A program made the position numbers and the translations under genes. 64,000 bases of DNA. Origin: Inia geoffrensis. Taxonomy: Eukaryota; Chordata; Mammalia; Artiodactyla; Iniidae. The stretch is taken from positions 63,856,501-63,920,500 of the forward strand of contig CM070901.1 in assembly GCA_036417435.1 (NCBI GenBank), in the 5' to 3' direction. Under the pieces are notes generated by a model. The model searched no databases. It was not told the DNA's origin and was given only the letters and a program-made list of their open reading frames with translations. Of this stretch, positions 26,552 to 37,200 are shown piece after piece; within the stretch, counting starts at the first letter, position 1, and each line of letters begins with the position of its first letter.

Positions 26552-27088
26552 AGAAGAGAGAATTTCTCAGACATGCAAAAATTTAAAAGTACAGCAAGAC
26601 TAAATCTATCCTGAAAGAAAGATTGAGAGTCTTCTCTAAATAGAAAAGAAGCAAGAATCTATAAAGGAAAGAGAAAATCACAATAGGAAAGTAAAACACT
26701 AAAATAAGCCAGTATATAGATTAAAAAATCAAAAATTTTTTGTGGAAGTGATTATAACTACAATGAACAGCAAAAGGATAAGCATGAAGATGTAAAAGAG
26801 GATATCAGAATCATAAAATGTGGGGGATGGGAGTAAGAAAAATGTAGATATTTTCTTAGAATGTGTTTGAGCTTATATGACTACCAGTCTAAAGCAAATA
26901 GATATAATAATGGGTTAACATACTTGAAAACCAGGGTAACCACAAACAAAAACATACAATAGATTTACAAAAACCAAAAAGAAGAGAACTCAAACATAAT
27001 ACAAAAATAACCATCAAACCACAAAAGGAAAAACAAAAAGAAAGGAACAAAGAAGAAATACAAAATCAACCGGGAAACAAGGTTTAAA
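26552..27088 (+). pseudogene. L1 ORF1 end and inter-ORF region
   Basis: L1 resumes after the ERV with the end of the ORF1 region and an A-rich stretch before ORF2. No open frame. Confidence 0.65.
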
Positions 27089-27802
27089 ATGGCAAAAAAA
27101 ATACATATCTATTAATTACCTTAAATGTTAATGGATTAAATGCTCTGATTAAAAGACATAGAATGGCAGATTGGATAATAAAACAAGAGCCTACAATGTG
27201 TTGCCTATAAGAGATCCACTTTAGGACGAAGGACACAAAGATTGAAAGTGAGGGGATGGAAAAAGATATTTCTTGCAAATGGGAATAACAGGAGAGCGAG
27301 GGTAGCAAGATTCATATAAAGAAAACAGACTTTAAAACAAGACTATAAAAGAAAGATAAAAAAAAGGACATTATATAATGATAAAAGGATCAATAAAAGA
27401 AGAGGATATTATACTTCTTAACATTTATGCTCCCAATATAGGAGCACCTAAATACATAAAACAAATACTAACAGACATAAAGGGAGAAATTGATGGGAAT
27501 ACAATAATAGTAGGAGATGTTAACACCCCACTGACATCAAGGGATAGATCTTCCAGACAGAAAATCAATAAGGCAAAAGAGATCCTAAATGACACAATAG
27601 AACAGTTAGACTTAATTGATATTTTCAGGACATTACATCCAAAAAAACCAGAATACACATTCTTTTCAAGCACACATGGAACATTCTCTAGGATAGACCA
27701 CATACTAATACACAAAACAAACCTCAACAAATTTAAGAGGGTAGAAATGATTTCAATCATCTTTTCTGACCACAACAGCATGAAACTAAAAATCAACCAC
27801 AG

Positions 27803-28110
27803 GGACTTCCCTGGTGGCACAGTGGTTAAGAATCCACCTGCCAATGCAGGGGACCCAGGTTCGATCCCTGGTCCGGGAAGATCCCACATGCCACGGAGCA
27901 GCTAAGCCCGTGATTCACAACTACTGAACCTGTGTGCTGCAACTACTGAAGCCTGCATGCCTAGAGCCCATGCTCCGCAACAACAGAAGCCACCACAATG
28001 GGAAGCCTGCACACCACAAGAAAGAGTAGCCCCCATTTGCCACAACTAGAGAAAGCCTGTGCAGCAGTGAAGACCCAACGCAGACCAAAAAAAAAAAAAA
28101 AAAAAAAAAA
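27803..28110 (+). mobile_element. CHR-1-like SINE inside L1 ORF2
   Basis: Sense long SINE starting gggacttccctggtggcac and ending in an A-run of about 26. Duplication AACCACAG on both sides. It splits the endonuclease part of ORF2. Confidence 0.92.
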
Positions 28111-28481
28111 ACCACAGAAAGAGAAACAAGGGAAAAAAATGATTACACGGAGACTAAACAACACGGTACTAAAAAAACCCAATGGGTCAACAATGAAATC
28201 AAAGAAGAAATTTAAAAAATACCTTGAGACAACTGACAATGAAAATACAACTAAACAAAATCTATGGGATGCAGCAAAAGTAGTCCTAAGAGGGAAGTTC
28301 ATAGCAATACAGGCCTTAATCAAAAAACAGAAAAATCTCAAACAACCTAACCTACCACCTAAAAGAATTAGAAAAGGAACAAACAAAACCTAAAGTCAGC
28401 AGAAGGAAGGAAATAGTAAAGATCGAAGAGTAAATAAAATAGGAAAAAACAATAGAAAAAAAATCAAATCAAGAGCATGTT

Positions 28482-28815
28482 GCTTTTTATTTGGCTGAGT
28501 TGGATCTTCATTGCTGCGCACAGACTTTCTCTAGTTGTGGTGAGCAGGGGCTACTCTTCGTTGCGGTGCACAGGCTTCTCATTGCAGTGGTACCTCTTGT
28601 TGTGGAGCATGGGCTCAGTAGTTGCGGCATGCGGGCTCTAGGGTGCGCAGGCTTCAGTAGTTGTGGTGTGGGGGCTCTAGAGTGCAGGCTCAGTAGTTGT
28701 GGCACACGGGCTTAGTTGCTCCGCAGCATGTGGGATCTTCCCAGACCAGGGATTGAACCCATGACCCCTGCATTGGCAGGCAGATTCTTAACCACTGCAT
28801 CACCAGGGAAGTCCC
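28482..28815 (-). mobile_element. CHR-1-like SINE inside L1 ORF2
   Basis: Antisense long SINE. Exact duplication AAGAGCATGTT at 28471-28481 and 28816-28826. Confidence 0.93.
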
Positions 28816-29439
28816 AAGAGCATGTTTTTTGAAAAAATAAAATGAACAAACCTCTGGCCAGGCTCACCAAGATGAAAAGAAAGAGGATCCAAATAAAATA
28901 AATGAAAGAAGAGAAATAACAACTGATACCACAGAAATATTAAAAACCATAAGAGAATACTATGAACAATATATGTCAACAAATTGAGCAACCTAGAAGA
29001 AATGGACAAGTTTCTAGAAACACACAGCCCACCAAAACTGAATCAAGAAGGAGTAGATAATTTGCACAGACCAATCACTAATCTGCAATTTAAAAAACTC
29101 CCTGCAAAGAAAAGTCCAGGACCGGATGGCTTCACTGGAAAATTCTACCAAACATACAAAGAAGAACTTATACCATCCTTCTCAAACTCTTCCAAAAGAC
29201 TGAAGAGGAGGGAACACTCCCAAAGTCATCCTATGAAGCCATCATCACCCTGATACCAAAAACAAGGACACTAACAAAAAAGAAAACTACAGGCCAATAT
29301 CTCTGATGAATATAGATGCAAAAATTCTCAACAAAAATATTAGCAAACCAAATCCTACAAAACATAAAAATGATCATACACCATGATCTAGTTGGGTTTA
29401 CCCCAGGGTGACAAGGATGGCTCAACATATGCAAATCAA

Positions 29440-29803
29440 AACAAAACTGCTTAGTTTACCTGGCAAAAGTATGCAGCTTATAGCTATCTAATCAAAAGTC
29501 AGAAGTCTTTACTATTGGCATAGAGAAATCAGGTGAACTGTTAATTTATAGTCCAGTTACAAGCATAATTTATCCTTCAGTGTTGGTCACATGAAAATAT
29601 TAACATCATAGTAATTCTTCTTTGTTTATTCAAAGTATATGTAATCTAATATGTACATATATTTCCCATTACCTGTTGGAGCTCATGCAATATAATCTAT
29701 TGTAAAGTTTTCTTTGGTTCAACTTTTTCCTTTGTTTCAATGGGATAAGCCTTAAAACTTTTCCATAAAATAAATTACTTCTCCCAATACGATTTGATTT
29801 TAA
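29440..29803 (+). pseudogene. Retrocopied transcript 3' end inserted in L1 ORF2
   Basis: About 364 bases unlike L1 interrupt ORF2. They end with AATAAA (29769-29774), 27 bases, then a short A-run (29802-29807). The flanks aacatatgcaaatcaa (29424-29439) and aaaatacacaagtcaa (29804-29819) match at 12 of 16 positions, as a diverged target-site duplication. This is the pattern of a 5'-truncated processed copy of an mRNA 3' UTR. The parent gene was not recognised. L1 resumes at ttgatgtgacacacc. Confidence 0.65.
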
Positions 29804-31708
29804 AAAATACACAAGTCAATTGATGTGACACACCACATCAACAAAAGAAAGGACAAAAACCACATGATCGTTTCAATAGACACAGAAAAAGCAATTGATA
29901 AAATTCAACATCCATTCATGACAAAAACTCTTACCAAAGTGGGTATAGAGGGAACATATCTCAACACAATTAACAGTCAACATAATACTCAGTGTTGAAA
30001 AGCTGAAAGCCTTCCTGCTAAAATCTGGAACAAGAGGAGGATGCCCACTTCTGTTCAACATAGTATTGGAAATCTTTGCCACAGCAATCAGAAAAGAAAA
30101 TGATATAAAAGGTATCCAAATTGGAAGGGAAGAGGTAAAATTGTCATTACATGCAGATAACATGATACTATATTTAGAAAATCCTAAAGATGCCACATAA
30201 AAACTACTAGAACTGATAAACGAATTCAGCAAGGTAGCAGGATACAAGATTAACATACAGAAATTGGTTGCATTTCTTTACGCTAACAGTGAAACATCAG
30301 AAAAAAGGAAAGTAAGAAAAAAGTCCCTTTTAAAATCACATTTAAAAAATACATAGAAATAAACCTGACCAAGGAGGTGAAAGATTTATATCTGAGAACT
30401 ATAAAACCTTGATAAAGGAAACTGAAGATGATTCAAAGAAATGGAAAGTTATCCCATGCTCTTGGATTGGAAGAATTCGTATTGTTAAAGTGGCTACACT
30501 ACCCAAAGCAATCTACAGATTTAATGTGATCCCTACCAAATTACCCATGATATTTTTCACAGAACTAGAACAAATTATCCTAAAATTTATATGGAACCAC
30601 GAAAGACCCAGATTGCCAAAGCAATCCTGAGGAAAAAGAAGAAAGCTGGAGGCATGACCCTCTCAGACTTCAGACAATACTACAAAGCTACAGTAATCAG
30701 AACAGCATGGTATTGGCACAAAAACAAACATGGATCAATGGAACAGAACAGAGAGACCAGAAATAAACCCACACACCCACAGTCAATTAATCTTTGACAA
30801 AGGAGGCAAGAATATACAGTGGAGAAAAGACAGTCTCTTCAGCAAATGGTGTTGGGAAAGTTGGAAAGCCGCATGTAAATCAATGAAGTTAGAACACTGC
30901 CTCATAACATACACAAAAATAAAAGGGCTTAAAGACTTAAATATAAGACATTACACCATAAAACTCCTAGAAGAGAACATAGGCAAAACATTCTCTGATA
31001 TAAATCATAGCAATGTTTTCTTAGGTCAGTCTGCCGAGGCAAGAGAAATAAAAGCAAAATAAACAAATGGGACCTAATCAAACTTATCAGCCTTTGCGCA
31101 GCAAAGGAAACCATAAAGTGACAAGGCAACCTATAGACGGGGAGAAAATATTGGCAAACGATGCAACCCACAAGGGCTTAATTTCCAAAATGTACAAACA
31201 GCTCATACAGCTCAATAACCAGAAAAACAAAACCCAATCAGAAAATGGGCAGAAGATGTAAACAGACATTTCTCCAAAGAAGACATATAGATGGCTAACA
31301 GACACATAAAAAAAAGCTCAACACTGCTAATTAGCAATGGATTAGAAAAATGCAAATCAAAATTACAGTGAGGTATCACCTCACACTGGTCAGAATGGCC
31401 ATCATCGAAAAGTCTACAAATAATAAATGCTGGAGAGGGTGTGAAGAAATGGGAACCCTCCTACACTGTTGGTGGGAATGTGAATTGGTACAGCCACTAT
31501 GGAGAACAGTATGGAGGCTCCTTAAACAACTAAAAATAGAGTTGCCATGTGATCCAGCAGTCCCACTCCTGGGCATATATTTGGAGAAAACCATACTTCG
31601 AAAAGATACATGCACCCCAATGTTCATAGAAGCACTATTTACAATAGCCAAGACATGGAAGCAATCTAAATGTCCATTGACAGATGAATGGATAAAGAAG
31701 ATGTGGGG

Positions 31709-31710
<2 letters not shown>

Positions 31711-31739
<29 letters not shown>
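31711..31739. repeat. (TG)n microsatellite in L1
   Basis: About 14 TG units in the C-terminal part of L1 ORF2, a site where L1 3' regions often carry TG or TA expansions. Confidence 0.95.
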
Positions 31740-31742
<3 letters not shown>

Positions 31743-31860
31743 ATGGAATATTACTCAGGTATGAAAAAAATGAAATAATGCCATTTGCAGCAACATGGAT
31801 GGATCTAGAGATTATCATACTAAGTTAAATAAGTCAGACAAAGACAAATATCAAATAATA

Positions 31861-32202
31861 TCACTTACATGTGGAATCTAAAAAATGATACAAATGAACT
31901 TATTTATAAACCAAATACACTCACAGACACAGAAAACAAACTTATGGTTACCAAAGGGGAAAGGGGATGGGGGAGGGATAAGTTAGGAATTTGGGCTTAG
32001 CAGATACAAACTACTATATGTAAAATAGATAAGCAACAAGGACCTACTGTATAGCACAGGGAACTGTATTCAATATCTTGTAATAAACTATAATGGAAAA
32101 GAATCTGAAAAGAATATATATATGTATATGAAACTGAATTACTTTGCTGTATACCAGAAACTAACACAACATTGTAAATCAACTATACTTCAATTTTAAA
32201 AA
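31861..32202 (+). mobile_element. L1 3' UTR and A-tail
   Basis: Typical artiodactyl/cetacean L1 3' end (tactgtatagcacagggaac, aacattgtaaatcaactata, cttcaattttaaaaa). A similar end occurs at 37738-37985. Confidence 0.9.
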
Positions 32203-32221
32203 AAGAACCTTATACAGTAAG
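32203..32221. repeat. Right target-site duplication of the L1 composite
   Basis: AAGAACCTTATACAGTAAG, identical to 21174-21192. The sequence after it (ttatcctcaacctacagctg) is MIR-like, suggesting that the L1 landed at the edge of a MIR. Confidence 0.95.
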
Positions 32222-34050
32222 TAATATCATTATCCTCAACCTACAGCTGAGCAAATGGAGGCTTAGGGAGGCTAATAAACTCAAGGGCATATAGCTACCT
32301 GCAGGGGTGGGGGATACTTGAGGTTCAGTATGGAGCAACGGTAGGCTGGTATGGTTCTCTAATTTCCACCTGTAACAGAACTCAGAATGTGTTTTTCCAT
32401 AGAAATAAACTGACTCTTTGGAATGTACCCTATGGAACAGCAGTGAGTGGAAGCAGTACTTATGCCCTTCTTTTTTTCTCCACGAGACCAGGGAATTTAA
32501 TAGAAACTAGCTTGCCAGGCAGGGTTATTCTCTATGGCATTGATACAAACTGGATTCTGCCCAGCCCTTGGGTGCCCTGGAAGTGTGTTGGTGGAGGAAA
32601 CAGGGAAATGAAAAGGCAGAGAGCTCTGGGTTCCCCACTTCAACCACAGCACCCTTTCGTGTGTTGGGTTCCTTATAAAACTTCCTTTGAGCCCATTCTA
32701 TAATAGCAAAATGACAAAGATGGATCATATTACTTTGAAAAGCATACCCTGTTAAGACTTCAAACAAAGGTGAAAACCCAACTTTGTCTTCATGTCTCCC
32801 CTGCCCTGCTTCACTGATGCCTCCTATACTCTGATGAGAAAAGAAACCTTAACAAGTTCTCCAATCTCTTTAGGTGCATTTCTTATCAAACAAAAACCAA
32901 AAAGGCAAAAATCAAAATAAAAAAACAACCCAAACCACAACCCTAGCTTATTACAAATTTTTAATTATATTATCTTTTTAAGTCAGGAACAAAAAAACCG
33001 TACTATTCATCACCACCATCATTTCATAAAGGGACATTTTAATGTAAAAAAGAATACAAGTTAAAGTTTTATGAAGCAGTCCTCATTTTTCTTATTTTGC
33101 TCTCCACTGGTGAAAATTTCTCATGAACCAACATTGACCTAGTCCAGCTTTCTCATCCAATGCCCTGAGGACTCCAGGCAGTCATCTGGCCAAAGCTGAC
33201 CATCTTCAATTGCTGACCAGGACATTCTATCCTTAAATGTTTTAGCTCCTCAAAGTGGTAGTGGGGTACAATGGAAAAGGCATGGATTTGAGAGTAAGGC
33301 CTGGGTTCAAATCCTATCTAATCCTCAAAGGCTAGTGAACACTTGAAATGTGGTTAGAGCAGCTAAAGAGCTGATATTTTTGTTTGTTTTATTTATAGAG
33401 TATAGCATAAATTTAAATGTAAATAGTCCTATGTGGCTAGTGGCTGTATTGGAAAGCACAGATCTAGACACTATTACTGTCAAGTAGTTTAGGGCCACAC
33501 TCATTTCTGGAACAGCCATCTCATTCTGCCAACTTGCATTGTTCTCCAAGTCAGCTAAAACCTTTTAAGTCTTCCATATTTTGTTGCTAAGGGTGTCCTT
33601 CCCCATTTGTACCTATGCAATCAGATCTTTGCATCCAAATGCAGGAAATTAGATTCATCTCTGTTAAGTTTCATAACCTTAAATTTAGTCTATCACTTCA
33701 GTTTTTAAGCATTAGAAGCAATCTTCAATCGAGATTTTTAAAAAATCCTATTGTTATCCTATGTATTAGCAAGTGATAAGATAATCTTATATCATAACTA
33801 GCACTAAAAGACTTTCTTCGAGCCCCAGTTTTTCACTGCTGTGGCCTGACTATGAACATATTTCCACAATTAGACATTTTTCCAACTCACACATTAAGTA
33901 AACATCTTCTGGCAGGGTGAGAAGGGGTGCTTAATACCTGTGGACCCTCTCTCATCTACTAGGAACAGGCTACTTATATTTTAGATAAAGACTCGAAAAG
34001 AAATAAGTGATAGAGTCAGGGTTAGGTATGAGGCTGACGCCAGGTAAGTT
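32222..34050. other. Intergenic region downstream of MGST3
   Basis: Contains MIR-like pieces (about 32225-32310 and 33250-33320) and a MER5A-like element (about 33330-33480, cacttgaaatgtggttagag to ctatgtggctagtggctgta). The rest is unassigned. No gene was seen. Confidence 0.55.
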
Positions 34051-34056
34051 TTTATT
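34051..34056 (-). terminator. MGST3: Candidate MGST3 polyadenylation signal
   Basis: tttatt on the + strand, AATAAA on the - strand, 77 bases after the MGST3 stop. The A-run just beyond is on the + strand and is unrelated. Other AATAAA copies occur further down, for example near 33390. Confidence 0.45.
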
Positions 34057-34132
34057 TAGGGGAAAAAAAAAAAAAGTCACTGAAAATAAAAGTCACTCAA
34101 AATGAATGAGAGTTTCAAAACACCCTGTAACT

Positions 34133-34269
34133 CTAATGGCAGCTTTTGCACCCACTGCTCAAGCCAGTTCTAACCCAACCAAGATGCTGGAAAGCAGAGC
34201 ACACAGTGGTGCCCATCAGGCCAATGAGGGCGATGAAGCTCAGGGCTCCCCGTTTCCGCTTTCTAGGTT
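34133..34269 (-). CDS. MGST3: MGST3 exon 6 coding part (residues 108-152 and stop)
   Basis: 137 bp of coding sequence. The acceptor is ttttttag|AACC. It encodes a basic linker PRKRKRGA, the fourth span (ALSFIALIGLMGTTVCSAF), then QHLGWVR and the tail SSGCKSCH. The stop TAG is at 34135-34133. Confidence 0.96.
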
Positions 34270-37200
34270 CTAAAAAAGAGGAAAGAGCAGATGTTACTGG
34301 GGGTGTTCCACAGTGACAATGCTGTCAACATCCACCAGCCATTCTGTCAAGGCACCTGGAGCTGTACATTAGACCATCTAGTCTTAGGAGGTCAACCAGC
34401 TCTTCAGCCTAAGCTGTCAGTATGTCAGATACTGCAAGCAAAGTCGTGTGCCACAACAGTATTGAACTTTAAAACACATTATGGGATAATAATTAGAGCA
34501 CCTTTGCTCCAGGATCTTTTGGAGTTTTCCCTCTCCCAAGAGGTAAGGACAGCCAGAAGAATCTCTTCCCCCTTCTCTCAGGCACAGCATTTATAGCACT
34601 GATTAGGAGCAGGGGATCCGGGCTCAGACTGCCTGGGTTTGAATCCTGGCTTTCCAGTTTACACTTAGTAGCTCTGTGACCTAGAGTCTTAATCTTTCTC
34701 AGCCTCAGTTTCCTCATCTATAAAATAATATTATCTATGTCATAGAATTGTTGTAAGGCTAAATAGCATATGCAAAGTTCTTAGAACAGCAGTTGACACA
34801 CTGAAAACGCAGAATGCAATTTGTTACTATTCAAAGGTTAATAAAAGGAAGGTAACAGATCTTTCACCTAAATATCAAGTTACTTTCCCTTTTCTTAAAG
34901 CCCTGCTAAACAGGAAAATATAGCAGTATAAGATATTAAATTTGTTTCCTTGACAGATGTCAATATGTCCTTACCTCCTGTGTAATAGCCATAAGCATAA
35001 AGAACTCGTCCAACAATCCAGGCCAAGCCCAAGCCAGAAACCACATGCTAAAATAAAAGGGCTCCATTAGTTATTTGCATGAAAGAAAGAGGCAGAATTT
35101 TATTAACATCTAGGATTGATTACACAATGTTTTAACAAAAAGTTAGCAGTTTCATGGATATAGTAAAATACTCCCTACCAAAGTTAGGGTAGAATGAAGT
35201 TGTTTCAGTCACAGGAAAATCAAAGCGCTGTGATCCTTCTATGAACTGCTCAGAGACCTGGGAGGTGATTGCTGGCCTTCTCCTAGGTAGGTGGGATAGG
35301 AGGAACCTCCCGGCCTGCCCCAGGGCACTCAGTGTGCTAGAGCGCAGGGGAAGGAGAGGCAGGCCTGAGGGTCACAGAGTAAGCCAGGAGAGGAAACCGA
35401 CTGAAAGGCAGGACTAGGGGAGAAGCCCTGTGGACAGGAGATGGACTGCGCACTCCACGGCTGTGTGCTGCTTCGTCTCAGCCGGGTGCCCCCTGGGAGG
35501 GCTCTAAGGGGCTGTGCTGCGGCCCACGCATAGGCATGGGGCTCCACTAGAAAAAGTTGGGGGAGTGTGTCATGTTGTGAATCCCAGAACATGTGGTCTT
35601 GGAGGGGAAAGTCTCCCCATTCCCAACACCCTTGGGAAGAGAGAGTGAAAACTCATGCAAGATGGGAAATCCTTCCATTTGGACACCCTGCCGGGGTGAC
35701 GAACCCATTTGGTCTAAAGGAGACAGGGGAGAGGAAGAGAGAGGGTGTGTGAGGACGTGAGTCACTGTGCGTCACTGTCCCCAACTGTCTTTTCAATTTA
35801 GCAGTGGCATCAGTGGGGGTGAGGTTCCTACTTTATGATTTTTATTTGTTTTTTTTGATGATTTAATGGAAGTTAAGTATCAGTAGGAGAATGAATCAAC
35901 TATAAATAAACCCCCAGGCGCACAAGTCACTATCTAGAAGCTCTGTAGTTTCTGCCTGGTCTCTCTTTAAAGTCGCATAATTACCGTCAACCCAGGAACA
36001 ATATCAGGTGCTTGTCTTCAGAGTAGTCTTAGAGTATTTCCAAGAACTAAGCACAAGGAATGGGATCTAGGGGAGTGGGACAGGAACAGGGCTGGGGTGG
36101 ACATCAGGTGACGCCTAGAGAGACCAGCTGGTCTGTTTAGACCAGCTAGCCTAGTTACTTGCTAGGATTGGGGCTCTTTAGAGGCACAAGAAAGAAATAT
36201 CTTCTCTAAGAGAGTAGCAGACCTTTCTTTGAAAAAAATACAAGACTTTGAGGTCATGAACTACAGATGTGCCATTCTGGCAGCTGACAAAAAAAAGCAC
36301 AAGGTCATTCAGGTACAGACCAGAGGCTTATGAAAGTCTCAGAGCCAGAAATGTGAGGTGCCAGCACTCTGGTCTGAACTCAGTGGAGGGGAAACCTGGG
36401 CCCTGAAAAGGAAACACTTTCTGTGTAAGGCAAGACCCCAATGGCAACTAATCAGGCTCAGATAAATGCTTTATTTAGATAAGGTGTACTGCAGACCAAA
36501 CCTAAGGCTCACAAGGGCCATAGCGGCCCACAAGGCCCCGAGGTCCACCCTCACCTCCAGCCCTCACCTCCTGCTCACCACTGAAGCCGCCCTGCTCACT
36601 GTGCACCACACAGACCGGCCAGGCTCCTGCCCCAGGGCCCCGCCCTTGCTCGTCTCCTGCCTGGAGGTGTCTGGAGACATCTGCAGCACCTGCTCCCTCA
36701 CCTACTGCTTAAGTGTCACCTTTGCAGCAAGGCGCTCCTCCTGACTGCCCCACTCAGCACTGTCCCCCCAGTCCCCAGGCACTCCCTTTCCACCATCCCT
36801 GCTTTTGCTTCCTCTGTGGGGCGCATCACCTTCTAACATGCTACGCGATGTCCTTGAATTGCTTTTTGTCTGCGACCCCAACTAAGAGTCAGCTCCATGA
36901 AACCAGGAGTCTTTGCCTGTTTCGTTCACAGCAGTAACTCCAGGTGTCCAGGAAATGTTCATTGCATGAATAATGCGGCAAAGGAAAACTCAATGGACGT
37001 GAACCTCCTAGGATCGGAGAGACCTGGGTTCAAATTCTGATTCATCTACTCTGTAGCTATTTGATCTTGAGAAAGTTACATAGTATCCAAGAGGTTTCTC
37101 CTTATCTGTAAAAAACGGGAAAAATGCTACCTACATTAAGGAACTTTGTAAGAAGTAACTGAAATTCTTTTAAATACATGGTGCCTAGACATTGAAGATG

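Larger units (their letters stand above)
27089..31860 (+). pseudogene. L1 ORF2 (endonuclease-reverse transcriptase), dead
   Basis: The ORF2 product would nick DNA and copy RNA for retrotransposition. The endonuclease part (27089-27802) keeps LNIYAPNIGAP, GDVNT and FSDHNS but is cut by a SINE. The reverse-transcriptase part (about 28830-30300) keeps KSPGPDGF. Its catalytic box reads HADNM, with Asn at 30159-30161 in place of the second Asp. A stop lies at 30198-30200 (TAA). The C-terminal part (30409-31778) retains [24 protein letters not shown] wording, then WECKLVQ-like text and MEYYSGMKK. Frames are broken repeatedly. Not functional. Confidence 0.85.
21193..32202 (+). mobile_element. L1 element (dead) carrying nested ERV, two SINEs and a retrocopy
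   Basis: One L1 insertion, 11,010 bp long. It opens with a typical L1 5' end (ggtcaagatggcgggataga) and closes with cttcaattttaaaaa. It is bracketed by the identical 19-bp duplication at 21174-21192 and 32203-32221. Removing the nested insertions (ERV 22128-26551, SINEs 27803-28110 and 28482-28815, retrocopy about 29440-29803) leaves roughly 5.6 kb of L1. Both ORFs are broken by stops, frameshifts and these insertions. It lies between the 3' ends of ALDH9A1 and MGST3 and makes up most of the gap between them. Confidence 0.92.

Noticed and set aside
29440..29803. An extra L1 segment or LTR
   Set aside because: It does not follow L1 wording, lacks TG...CA ends, and has a polyadenylation signal with an A-run, which suits a retrocopy better.
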